From: Gammaproteobacteria bacterium | GTDB taxonomy: Bacteria; Pseudomonadota; Gammaproteobacteria; Ga0077536 | Direction of reading: 5' to 3' | Assembly: GCA_016209015.1 (NCBI GenBank) | Contig: JACQWY010000004.1 | Location: 46,818-110,817 of the forward strand | Length of the DNA stretch: 64,000 nt | Shown: positions 1 to 7,984 of the stretch, in pieces | Layout: each line of letters begins with the position of its first letter | Numbering within the stretch: position 1 is the first letter of the stretch | Program-made: the position numbers and the translations under genes | The notes under the pieces: model-generated | Told to the model about the DNA's origin: nothing | The model's input: only the letters and a program-made list of their open reading frames with translations | The model's database searches: none

Positions 1-488
1 ACGCTCACGTCGATCTTCGGATCCTTGAAGATGTCGCTGTATTGCTCCTGGAGCAGCGCCGCGAGCTTTTCCGGCGCGAGGCCGACGGCCTGCAGGTCGC
101 CCTTGAGCGGCAGCGTGATCATGCCGTCCGGCCGCACCACGACCGTGCGTGACGCATCGGGCTGGTAGAAGAAATCGATGCGCAGCTTGTCGCCGACGCC
201 GATCACGTACTGCTTCGATTCGGGACCCGCGCCGAGCAGGAACAGGAACTGAACCTGATCGCCCGGGACGAGCCGATACTCCGTCACGCCTTTCGTGAGC
301 CCGCGGAAGATCGTCTGCTGGGCAGTGCGCGTTTCTTCGGGCGAGAGCTGGTCGAGGTACTTCGTGGCGCCATCGGGCCCGGTGACGTTAGGTCGAACGG
401 GTTTGTCACAACCGGCGAGCAGCATCGACAGCGCGACTGCGGCAGCCGCACAGCGGCGCGCGCGCAGGAGTGCGATCAGGACGCCCAT
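1..488 (-). CDS. Polysaccharide export lipoprotein (Wza/GfcE-like), partial
   Basis: The gene runs off the left edge, so only the N-terminal ~162 residues are visible. It opens with a short basic stretch, a hydrophobic segment and a lipobox (LLAGC), so it should be a lipoprotein. It then reads into a Poly_export domain (GVGDKLRIDFFYQPD, VVVRPDGMITLPLKGDLQAVG). Wza-type proteins form the outer-membrane channel for capsule or exopolysaccharide. The start at 488 is chosen because it gives a clean signal peptide; upstream frames lack one. It is divergent from the nucleotidyltransferase operon at 1015. The domain call is from visible motifs; which polymer is exported is not known. Confidence 0.85.
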   Translation of the reverse strand, partial: MGVLIALLRARRCAAAAVALSMLLAGCDKPVRPNVTGPDGATKYLDQLSPEETRTAQQTIFRGLTKGVTEYRLVPGDQVQFLFLLGAGPESKQYVIGVGDKLRIDFFYQPDASRTVVVRPDGMITLPLKGDLQAVGLAPEKLAALLQEQYSDIFKDPKIDVS

Positions 489-1014
489 GCTGCCGTTTCG
501 AGCCGGCAGCCCGCTGCGCGCGCGTGGGAAGCGCGAGGTGCAGACAGGGCTCGATAAGTCTTGTACGCGTTCACACCCGATTCGCTCGCGACGCAATGAT
601 TATCCCTGAGGGCCGCGCGTACGCTGGCTCCCGGTGACGAAACGATGATTGGCCCCGGGTAATTCTCTTTGGATTTCAAGAAGTTCTAGAGGCCTCGCGA
701 TATTAATGGATGGCTGCGACGCAGGCAAGGAATACTCGTCGACATTGCGCGCGATGCGACTTCACGTAACGCATGTTCACGTCGCGAGACCGAGGCTCGC
801 GCGTGCACGCGCAGCGGTGCGATTCGAAATGTCATTTCCGGTACCAGAATACATTTCGGGCTATGGCCGATCCGGCGGTGCTTGGATAATAATCGGGACC
901 GCAGGCAAGGACGGGGTGCAGTGGATGCGGCGCATTGTCGACCACCGTCGCGCGTAGCAGCAGTGAACGAGCCGCTCTCAATTCAGATCAGCCGATAGAG
1001 TGCAGGTAAGAACC
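489..1014. other. Intergenic region between divergent polysaccharide genes
   Basis: No convincing gene is seen; short open frames on both strands have no domain-like sequence. The stretch is more AT-rich than its flanks. It has an 11-base direct repeat (GCAGGCAAGGA at 721-731 and 901-911, exactly 180 bases apart) and inverted arms CGAAATG (825-831) and CATTTCG (852-858). A GATAAT -10-like hexamer lies at 885-890 but has no good -35 partner. It probably holds the two divergent promoters. Confidence 0.4.
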
Positions 1015-1722
1015 ATGCGTGTGGTCATATTGTGCGGCGGAAAAGGTACGCGGGCGTACCCGTATACGGAATACATGCCCAAACCGATGCTGATGGTGAA
1101 CGGAACGCCCATCCTCATGCAGGTCATCCGTCTCTACACGGATCAGTCCTTCAGGGAGTTCGTGCTCTCGGTCGGCCATCGCAAGGAAGTGATCGAAGAC
1201 TATTTCCACCGCAAGAACATGGACTTCAGCGTCCGCTGCATCGACACGGGCACGGAGGCCGATACCGGCGACCGCATCTACGGCTGCCGCGACGTGCTCG
1301 AGGATACGTTCATGGCGACGTATGCCGATGGTTTGTCCGACATAGATCTCCAGGATCTGCTGCGCTTCCACCGCTCGCACGACGGGCTCGCGACGATCAC
1401 GAGCGTGCCGCTCATTTCGCAGTACGGCACCGTCGAAGCGGATTCCGATGGCCGCATCGTGGCGTTCCGCGAGAAGCCGGTGCTCCGCGAACACTGGATC
1501 AACGCCGGCTTCTTCGTCTTCGATCGTGCGGTCTTCGACCACTGGGAGGGCCGGAACCTGGAGCGCGAAGTGTTCCCGGCGCTCGCGCGCAAGGGCCTGC
1601 TCTACACCTATCATCACACCGGCTTCTTCAAGTCGATGGACAGTTACAAGGATCAAATCGAGATCGAGCAGCTCGTACAGGGCGGCGACATTCCGTGGAA
1701 GCGCAAGGCGGTGGCCGTATGA
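1015..1722 (+). CDS. Sugar-1-phosphate nucleotidyltransferase (RfbF-like)
   Basis: A 235-residue NTP_transferase protein that would couple a nucleotide to a hexose-1-phosphate in the cytoplasm. The N-terminus carries the phosphate-binding GGKGTR loop followed by MPKPML. Later come [10 protein letters not shown] (metal-site aspartate), [17 protein letters not shown] and [10 protein letters not shown], as in glucose-1-phosphate cytidylyltransferases. The ATG at 1015 follows AGGTAAG; an upstream GTG at 1000 is in frame but less likely. It overlaps the following dehydratase by ATGA, and RfbF is usually paired with the CDP-glucose dehydratase RfbG, which supports a CDP-hexose route. Nucleotide specificity is inferred, not visible. 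Confidence 0.8.
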   Translation: MRVVILCGGKGTRAYPYTEYMPKPMLMVNGTPILMQVIRLYTDQSFREFVLSVGHRKEVIEDYFHRKNMDFSVRCIDTGTEADTGDRIYGCRDVLEDTFMATYADGLSDIDLQDLLRFHRSHDGLATITSVPLISQYGTVEADSDGRIVAFREKPVLREHWINAGFFVFDRAVFDHWEGRNLEREVFPALARKGLLYTYHHTGFFKSMDSYKDQIEIEQLVQGGDIPWKRKAVAV

Positions 1723-2723
1723 GCGAGGCCACGGCGAGTGCCCGCTTCTGGAGAGATCGCAACGTCCTCGTGACGGGCTGCACCGGACTCCTCGGTTCCT
1801 GGCTCACGCGGGCTCTCGTCGAGGCCGGCGCACACGTCATCGGCCTCGTGCGTGACTCGACGCCCGATTCGGCGCTGGTCAGGTCCGGCATCATAGGCCG
1901 CGTCACGGTCGCTCACGGTGCGCTCGAGGATTTCTTCGCCGTGAACCGCGTGATCGCGGAATACGAGATCGACGCGGTATTCCATCTCGCGGCGCAGGCC
2001 ATCGTCGGCGTCGCGAACCGGAATCCGCTCTCGACGTTCGAGGCGAACATCCGCGGCACCTGGCACATCCTCGAAGCCTGCCGCCTGAACCCGACGGTGA
2101 AGCGGATCGTCGTCGCCTCCAGTGACAAGGCCTATGGCGATCAGGACGATTTGCCCTACGACGAGACGTTTCCGCTGCAGGGCCGTCATCCCTACGACGT
2201 CTCGAAGAGCTGTGCGGATCTGATCGCCGCGACCTACCACCAGACTTATGGTTCGCCCGTCGCGATCACGCGCTGCGGCAATCTGTTCGGCGGCGGCGAC
2301 CTGCACTTCAACCGCATCATTCCCGGCACGATCCGCTCGGCCCTGCAGGGCGAGCGGCCGGTGATCCGCAGCGACGGTTCGCCGCTCCGTGATTACGTCT
2401 ATGTCGCCGATGCAGTCGATGCCTACCTGCGGCTCGCCCGCGCGCTCGACGACCCGGCGGTGCACGGCGAAGCCGTCAATCTCGGCACGGCGCGTCCGCT
2501 CTCGGTGCTCGAGATCACGAATCAGATCCTGCGCCTCATGGGGCGCGAGGATCTCGCCCCGCTCGTGTTGAACGAGGCGCGTGCGGAGATCCGCCACCAG
2601 TACCTGTCGTCCGACAAGGCGCGACGGATCCTCGGATGGGAGCCGGCTGCGTCGCTCGATGCGGCGCTGACCGAGACCATCGCGTGGTATCGGAAGCACC
2701 TCGGAGCCGAGCCGCGCGCGTGA
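1719..2723 (+). CDS. NAD-dependent sugar-nucleotide dehydratase/epimerase (CDP-glucose 4,6-dehydratase-like)
   Basis: A 334-residue extended SDR enzyme. It has the Rossmann glycine motif [10 protein letters not shown] near residue 20, the active-site SSDKAYG segment and the YDVSK (YxxxK) catalytic pair, then [10 protein letters not shown] and [10 protein letters not shown]. The [11 protein letters not shown] opening and the LLGSWL context resemble RfbG, CDP-glucose 4,6-dehydratase, but dTDP- or GDP-specific homologues cannot be excluded. It starts inside the stop of the nucleotidyltransferase (ATGA) and its stop overlaps the next GTG start (GTGA), so the three genes form a tightly coupled operon making and using one sugar nucleotide. 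Confidence 0.8.
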   Translation: MSEATASARFWRDRNVLVTGCTGLLGSWLTRALVEAGAHVIGLVRDSTPDSALVRSGIIGRVTVAHGALEDFFAVNRVIAEYEIDAVFHLAAQAIVGVANRNPLSTFEANIRGTWHILEACRLNPTVKRIVVASSDKAYGDQDDLPYDETFPLQGRHPYDVSKSCADLIAATYHQTYGSPVAITRCGNLFGGGDLHFNRIIPGTIRSALQGERPVIRSDGSPLRDYVYVADAVDAYLRLARALDDPAVHGEAVNLGTARPLSVLEITNQILRLMGREDLAPLVLNEARAEIRHQYLSSDKARRILGWEPAASLDAALTETIAWYRKHLGAEPRA

Positions 2724-3715
2724 GCGCCGGGCCGGGCGGCGCACGAGTGCTGGTCGGGATCCCGACCAGGAACCGTCCGGAGTTCGTCAAGCAGGCGGTC
2801 CTGAGCGTGGTCGGGCAGCGCTTCGAGCGCTGGCGGCTGATCGTCAGCGACAACCGTTCGGAACCCGAAGTCAGCGCGGACGTCGAGGCCTTCGTCCGCG
2901 AGCTCGGCGATCCCCGCGTTCACTACTACCTCCAACCCGTCGACGGCGGCGAGTACGGGCAGGGCAGATACCTGTTCGGCGAGTGCGACGAGGAATACTT
3001 CGTCATCCTGCACGACGACGACTGCCTCGAACCCGCCCACCTCGAGTCTCTGCTCGGCGTGATGGACGCGGATCCGGCGCTCGCGTTCGCGGCCACCGGC
3101 CAGCTCGTGGTGGACGAGGCGAACGAAGCGCTGCCGGAGCGGACCCGCAGCTATCATGCCGAGCAGGGCCGCGATCGTTTCGGCGAGGGACGGATCGACG
3201 ACGTCCTGGAGACGTTCCTGCGTTACGGCGGTCTGTTCTCGATCACGGGCGCGATGTTCCGCAGCTCCGCGGTGCGTCGCAACGGCCTCGTCGACGACGA
3301 TTGCGGCGGTTTGTACCCCTTCGAGTTCAACGTGTTCCTGCGCCAGGCGGAGAGCCGCATGCCGGCGTATTTCACGCCGCGCGAGCTCGTGCGCTACCGC
3401 CTGCACGAAGGTGCGATGCGCAACTACGCGCGGCCGTTCTTCAATCGCGTGATGATGTCGACGATGATCAAGCTGCTCGAGAAACGGCGCTTCAGCGGCT
3501 GGGCGGAGAAGCGCCGCAGCCGCCTGCTCGCCGCGGTCTACCGCAACTACGCTTACATCCTCTACGTGGCGGGGGAAAGGCGCGATTGCTATCGCTTCCT
3601 CTCGCGCGCGGTCCGCATGGAACCGCTCGCCTGGAACATCTGGGCCTACGCCGTATTCGCCGTCGTGTGCCCCTTCCTCATCCGTCCGATCTGGGGACCG
3701 CGCGTCACGCTCTGA
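2720..3715 (+). CDS. Family 2 glycosyltransferase
   Basis: A 331-residue GT-A fold enzyme predicted to add a sugar to the growing repeat unit at the inner membrane. The N-terminus reads [21 protein letters not shown], typical of GT2, and the metal/nucleotide-binding acid cluster is visible as [10 protein letters not shown]. The C-terminus has a hydrophobic stretch ([14 protein letters not shown]) that may attach it to the membrane. It begins with GTG overlapping the dehydratase stop by four bases. Donor and acceptor cannot be told from sequence. It ends 63 bases before a convergent gene, with a strong hairpin between them. Confidence 0.85.
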   Translation: MSAGPGGARVLVGIPTRNRPEFVKQAVLSVVGQRFERWRLIVSDNRSEPEVSADVEAFVRELGDPRVHYYLQPVDGGEYGQGRYLFGECDEEYFVILHDDDCLEPAHLESLLGVMDADPALAFAATGQLVVDEANEALPERTRSYHAEQGRDRFGEGRIDDVLETFLRYGGLFSITGAMFRSSAVRRNGLVDDDCGGLYPFEFNVFLRQAESRMPAYFTPRELVRYRLHEGAMRNYARPFFNRVMMSTMIKLLEKRRFSGWAEKRRSRLLAAVYRNYAYILYVAGERRDCYRFLSRAVRMEPLAWNIWAYAVFAVVCPFLIRPIWGPRVTL

Positions 3716-3738
3716 GCGCACGCGCGGGCGGTGCCGGC

Positions 3739-3770
3739 ACGGAGCGGCGGGACGCTGCCTGCCGCTCCGT
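3739..3770. terminator. Hairpin between convergent genes, likely bidirectional terminator
   Basis: Perfect 10-bp stem ACGGAGCGGC / GCCGCTCCGT with a 12-base loop, between the ends of the plus-strand glycosyltransferase (3715) and the minus-strand hydrolase (3779). There is no long T tract, so the termination role is inferred from stem strength and position. Confidence 0.55.
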
Positions 3771-3778
3771 CGGAGACG

Positions 3779-5470
3779 TCATTTCGCCCGTTTCGTCCAT
3801 TCGTCCCAGGCGGGTTTCGACTTGCCGTCATTGTGGCGCAGGCCGAAATTGCACAGGAAGTCGGAGAAGAGCTTCATGGCGTTCCTGTCCTTGCTGAGCG
3901 CGTCGCCCTTCCTGCTGAACGTCCCGGCGATCGCGTCGCAGTCCGAGCCGCGGCCGTCGTGCAGATTGAACCACGAGATGAAATCCAGGCGCGCCGGTGC
4001 CTGATCCCGATAATCGAAGAACGCCCGGACCGCGGCCTGCTGATCGGCAGCCGAGCCCTTGAGCGCCGGCGAGGTGGTCCAGCCCACTTCCTCGAGTGCG
4101 AAATGGCGATTGCCGGTCAGCCGCTCGATCTCCTTGAGCTGATCGAAAATCGACGACGGCTTCAGCGTGTGGGCGAAGCCGTTCGAGAACGCGTACAACG
4201 TGAAGCTGTCGTGATCGCCGAGCGCGAGCCGCTTGTAGATCGAGCTCGTGTCGCTCTCCTTCAGTTCGCGGTAGGCGAACACCATGCCGACGCTCACGTT
4301 CGGATATTTTGCTTTCACCGCATCGTAGACACGCTTGAAGAACACGCCGTACGGGCCGACCTCGTCGGGATGATTCGCGAGATAGGCGTTGACCTCGTTG
4401 CCGATCTCCAGGTAGTCGACGACATCGCCGTAACGCTGCAGCGCGGCCAGCGTGAAATCGGTGAAACGCCTGATCAGCTCGGGATCCTCCCAGCCGCGGG
4501 TCTGCACATCGGACGGCATCTGGCCGCGGATCGCCGTGTGGATCGTGCGGATCACGAGCGAGACGCGCAGCCCGGATTTGCGCAGCTGGTCCATCATGTA
4601 ATCCGTGCCTTTCCAGTCGCGGCGTCCGCGTTCCTTCTCGACGTCGGCCCAGGCCATCGAGAAATACGTGATCTCGGCGCCGCTCTCGCGGGCGAGACGG
4701 AAGGCCGAAGAGACGCTCTCCGCGCTGAATCCGCCGGCCGGGCTCACGACGACGCCGAGCTTCGGCTTCGTGCCCGCTGCCGGGGCGGTGGCCGGCGCGG
4801 CGGCCGGGGTGACGGTCTGCGCGGCGAGTTGCGTCGCGGATGCTGTCGCAGGTTCCGCGGCCGGTTGAGCTGCAGGCTGCGCAGCGGGTGGCGGCGCGGG
4901 CTGCGTATTCTGGGCGAGAGGATTCGCTGCACCCGGAGCGGCAGCCGGCGCCGCGGCGCCCGCGGCGACCGGCGCGGCTGCGGCGGCGGCTGCGGCTGCG
5001 GCGGCCGGCGCCGGGGCGGCACCCGCTGCGTTACCACAATGCATCGAATCGAAGATCTTCGTCGCAGTCGCGGCGTCGTAAGTCTCCTTCAGGCAGGTCA
5101 CCGTCGCGAGGTAGGTCTTGCCGTCGCAGAACAGCGAGCGGGTCTTGGCGAGAAACGTGTATTGTCCGCCGGCCTTGAATTCATAGCTGAGCGGCGCGTC
5201 GCTGAGGATCTTCGCGCCCTGCTTCTCCATGTAGCCGCGCACGAGCCCGATGTAGCCGTCGGCCGGAGCATTCGCGGCATTCAGATCGAAGTAGCACTGC
5301 TGGTCGCTGCGGATGCTCGAGTGAACGTTCAGCGGGTCACCGGACTTCTTCTGGTTCCACTGCGGATAGTCCATGGCGAACGCGGAGCCGGCGTCGGCCG
5401 CGGCCGCGCGGCTGCTCGCCGCCGTCAGAGCCGCCATGGACGCCATGAGCACGATAACGGGTGCTTTCAT
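3779..5470 (-). CDS. Secreted clan GH-A glycoside hydrolase with Ala/Pro linker
   Basis: A 563-residue exported protein. Residues 1-25 form a signal peptide. An unrecognised N-terminal domain with several cysteines spans ~30-146, a low-complexity Ala/Pro linker ~148-232, and a TIM-barrel hydrolase ~236-560. The barrel shows two clan GH-A hallmarks: YLEIGNEV with acid/base Glu359, and FALEEVGW with likely nucleophile Glu461. The start at 5470 gives the signal peptide. Such enzymes in capsule loci often trim or degrade the polymer. The exact GH family (GH5, GH39 or GH53-like) is not assignable by eye. It is the third gene of a minus-strand group with an SGNH protein and a GT4. Confidence 0.75.
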   Translation of the reverse strand: MKAPVIVLMASMAALTAASSRAAAADAGSAFAMDYPQWNQKKSGDPLNVHSSIRSDQQCYFDLNAANAPADGYIGLVRGYMEKQGAKILSDAPLSYEFKAGGQYTFLAKTRSLFCDGKTYLATVTCLKETYDAATATKIFDSMHCGNAAGAAPAPAAAAAAAAAAAPVAAGAAAPAAAPGAANPLAQNTQPAPPPAAQPAAQPAAEPATASATQLAAQTVTPAAAPATAPAAGTKPKLGVVVSPAGGFSAESVSSAFRLARESGAEITYFSMAWADVEKERGRRDWKGTDYMMDQLRKSGLRVSLVIRTIHTAIRGQMPSDVQTRGWEDPELIRRFTDFTLAALQRYGDVVDYLEIGNEVNAYLANHPDEVGPYGVFFKRVYDAVKAKYPNVSVGMVFAYRELKESDTSSIYKRLALGDHDSFTLYAFSNGFAHTLKPSSIFDQLKEIERLTGNRHFALEEVGWTTSPALKGSAADQQAAVRAFFDYRDQAPARLDFISWFNLHDGRGSDCDAIAGTFSRKGDALSKDRNAMKLFSDFLCNFGLRHNDGKSKPAWDEWTKRAK

Positions 5471-5513
5471 ATGATGATTCCTATTGCGTCGATTGACTGG
5501 ATCGGGACGCCGC

Positions 5514-6530
5514 TCAGTGCGTCGTTGCGGATGCGCCGCCGTCGGGTGCGAGCAGCTCGCCGAGGAAGCCGGCGACTGCCTGCCCGGCGATCTGGTACGC
5601 CTGCTCGTTCGGATGCTTGTCGAGTATGGAGGCCGCGAGCGCCGAGGCATCGCGGCCCATGAACGACGGCAGCAGATTCAACGCCGGGATGCCGTGGGCG
5701 TCGAACCACGCCTTCAGTTCGCGATATTCCGCGGCGGCGGGGTGACGATCGAACGGCTGCATGCTCGGGAACAGGACGAGCACGGTCTTGACATTGCGCG
5801 CGTCGGCATCGCGCTTGAACGCGAGCACGTCCTGCTGCAGCTTGCGCCAGCGCGGGCCGGCGTTGCGGATCTCGTTCTCCTCGGCGACCGTGACCCCGGG
5901 GCTCCAGCCGAACAGCCGCTGCGCGAACTCGGCGCCGTAGGGCACGACGAGACGCGCGACGAAGGAATACTTCACCAGGTCGCGCTTCACGCGGTAGAGC
6001 GTGCCGATCCGCGCATCGCCCGGCCCTGCCGAGGGAGCCGGTGGGCCGTCCGGGCTTTCCAGGATGTCGCCCTGGTGGAACGTGAGGACGATGACGTCGG
6101 GATCGAAACGGAAAGCATGATTCCGGGCGTGGGTGAGGAGCTGCCGCAAATCCTGTCCCGGGACGCCGAAATTCAGCGCCTCGTAGCGCTGCGTTCCGGC
6201 GTTCAGCACTTTCTCGACGACGTTCGGGTAGGTCGCGTCGTCGTCCGCGCCCATGGAGAACGTATGGGAGTCACCGAAGAACTCCAGCCGCCGGACGCCC
6301 ACGGGCTTCTGCTCGGGTCTCGGCACGCCGCGGTAGCCGAGCGCGTTGACGGTGACCTTGCGTCCGAGCATCACGCCGCTCGACGCGGGGATGAGCGAGA
6401 GATAGGGACCTGACGGCGTCATCACGTCGTTCAGGATTTGGGCGTCCGATGCCGGCTCGATGACGCGCAGTCCGAATTCGAAGAGCAGGAAGCCGACGGC
6501 GATGCTGCATAGGACGAGCAATATCCGCAT
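5514..6530 (-). CDS. SGNH-family hydrolase/acetyltransferase-like protein, membrane anchored
   Basis: A 338-residue protein with an N-terminal membrane anchor (MRILLVLCSIAVGFLLFEFGL). An SGNH fold follows: block I FFGDSHTFSMG with the nucleophile serine, block III-like LNFGVPGQD, and a C-terminal D-x-x-H context (DKHPNEQAY). In polysaccharide loci such proteins usually add or remove acetyl groups on the periplasmic side. GGAG lies 11 bases upstream of the ATG; a GTG one codon earlier is also possible. It lies 43 bases upstream of the GH-A hydrolase and 73 bases after the GT4 gene, in the same operon. Confidence 0.75.
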   Translation of the reverse strand: MRILLVLCSIAVGFLLFEFGLRVIEPASDAQILNDVMTPSGPYLSLIPASSGVMLGRKVTVNALGYRGVPRPEQKPVGVRRLEFFGDSHTFSMGADDDATYPNVVEKVLNAGTQRYEALNFGVPGQDLRQLLTHARNHAFRFDPDVIVLTFHQGDILESPDGPPAPSAGPGDARIGTLYRVKRDLVKYSFVARLVVPYGAEFAQRLFGWSPGVTVAEENEIRNAGPRWRKLQQDVLAFKRDADARNVKTVLVLFPSMQPFDRHPAAAEYRELKAWFDAHGIPALNLLPSFMGRDASALAASILDKHPNEQAYQIAGQAVAGFLGELLAPDGGASATTH

Positions 6531-6603
6531 CACGACACAGTTCTCCGAGTATCCATCCCGACATGCAGGCCACCGGCTGCGCGGACCGCGCGCTCCAGGC
6601 CAT

Positions 6604-7782
6604 TCATCCATGGGCCGCGCTCCGGGCCGGTTCACGCCGCTGGAGCTGCCGGTAGACGTCGACCAGCCGCTGGACGACGACGTCCTTCTGCGAGGTGCGC
6701 ATGATCTTCTCGCGGGCTGCTGCCCCGAGGCGCCGGCAGCGCTCCGGATCCTGCCACAGGGATCGGATGCACTCCGCGAGCTCGCGATGATCGCCGGGTT
6801 CGAACAGCAGTCCGGTCACCCCGTCCTCCACGATCTCCGGGAGTCCACCGATGCGCGAGGCGATGACCGGTATGCCGCGACTCATCGCTTCGCCTATCAC
6901 CATCGGGAAAGTCTCGAACCACGTGCTGGGCACGACGAGCATACGCGCCCCCCTGTAGAAATTCAGCACTTCGGCGCGCGAGCGCGTCACCACGATGCGG
7001 ACGTTGGCGAGGTCCGCGGTGTCGCGGAGCGCAGGCGCGTCACCGGCGAGCTCGAACGGCAAACCCGTCGCACGCGCGGCCCCGGCGAGGGTCGCGAGTC
7101 CCTTCTCGGGCGCGAAGCGGCCCACATAGGCGACGTACTTACCCGCACCGGGATCCGCGGCGCTGTCCGGCGCATCGAATACATAGGGGATGGTCACGAC
7201 GTTGCCCGGCGACACGCCGGCATGCGCGACCAGCCAGCGTCCGGCGAAGTCGGTCGGCGTGACGAAGCGATCGACGTGTCCGTCGTAGAGATGGAAATGA
7301 CGCGCAACCGCATGCCGGAGCGAATAGGCCACGCTCTCGGTCAGGTGCTCACGGCAGTTCCTGAGGATGCCCCAGTACTCGCGGCCGCCGAGACAGCGCG
7401 TGCATTCCTCGCCATGGCGCGAGTGCATGCCCACCGGACAGGTGAGCTGATAGTCGTAGATCGTCATCACCACCGGGATTCCGCGTTCGCTGCACAGGGG
7501 CAGGACCCACGGCGATATCAGCGGATAGAGCTTGTGGGCGTGCACGACATCGGGCGCGAAGGTGTCGAGCGTCCGCGCGAAGGCGGCGCGGGCCGTGGGC
7601 GAATACACGCCGCTGCAGAACGCCGCGAGCTTGCCGCGGAGCCCCGGGCGCATGTCCTGACTCGAATAAGCGAAGGAACGTACTTCTACGCCGGCTTCCT
7701 GGAGCATCTCCACGGTCGCGAGCGTCGCGTTGTCGGCTCCGCCGCGATAGCGGTGGAGGTTGTAGGCGTGCAGAATCCTCAT
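6604..7782 (-). CDS. Family 4 glycosyltransferase
   Basis: A 392-residue GT-B enzyme. The N-terminus MRILHAYNLHRYRGGADN is typical of GT4 proteins with a glycine-rich loop. The donor-binding half has YVGRFAPEKGL, VVPSTWFETFPMVIGEAMSRGIPVIAS and GGLPEIV, which include the E-x7-E motif. A cysteine-rich insert (CPVGMHSRHGEECTRCLGG) occurs near residues 145-165, as in a subgroup of bacterial GT4s. The start may be 7782 or an ATG two codons upstream (7788); neither has a strong ribosome-binding site. It leads the minus-strand group with the SGNH and GH-A genes. Sugar specificity is unknown. Confidence 0.85.
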   Translation of the reverse strand: MRILHAYNLHRYRGGADNATLATVEMLQEAGVEVRSFAYSSQDMRPGLRGKLAAFCSGVYSPTARAAFARTLDTFAPDVVHAHKLYPLISPWVLPLCSERGIPVVMTIYDYQLTCPVGMHSRHGEECTRCLGGREYWGILRNCREHLTESVAYSLRHAVARHFHLYDGHVDRFVTPTDFAGRWLVAHAGVSPGNVVTIPYVFDAPDSAADPGAGKYVAYVGRFAPEKGLATLAGAARATGLPFELAGDAPALRDTADLANVRIVVTRSRAEVLNFYRGARMLVVPSTWFETFPMVIGEAMSRGIPVIASRIGGLPEIVEDGVTGLLFEPGDHRELAECIRSLWQDPERCRRLGAAAREKIMRTSQKDVVVQRLVDVYRQLQRREPARSAAHG

Positions 7783-7984
7783 GATCATCCCGTATTGCTG
7801 GAAAGAAGGCCGGACCCGTCGCTGCCGCTGCGCATTCGCGGCCGGCAGGAGGAGATTCGTCGCGTGTCCGTCACGGCGCACGGTCGAGCGGCGCCACGCA
7901 GTACCGCCGCGATATCGCGGCTATCGGCGCCATTGTAGAATAACCGCGGGCGACGTCCCGTTGCCGCTCCGCGTTTGTTGGACA

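Noticed and set aside
850..1000. Sigma-54 promoter upstream of the nucleotidyltransferase operon
   Set aside because: No GG-N10-GC spacing with TGGCAC/TTGC elements was found; candidates failed on spacing.
3731..6413. Long plus-strand open frames opposite the GH-A and SGNH genes
   Set aside because: They mirror the minus-strand genes, which have signal peptides and catalytic motifs; the plus-strand frames show none.
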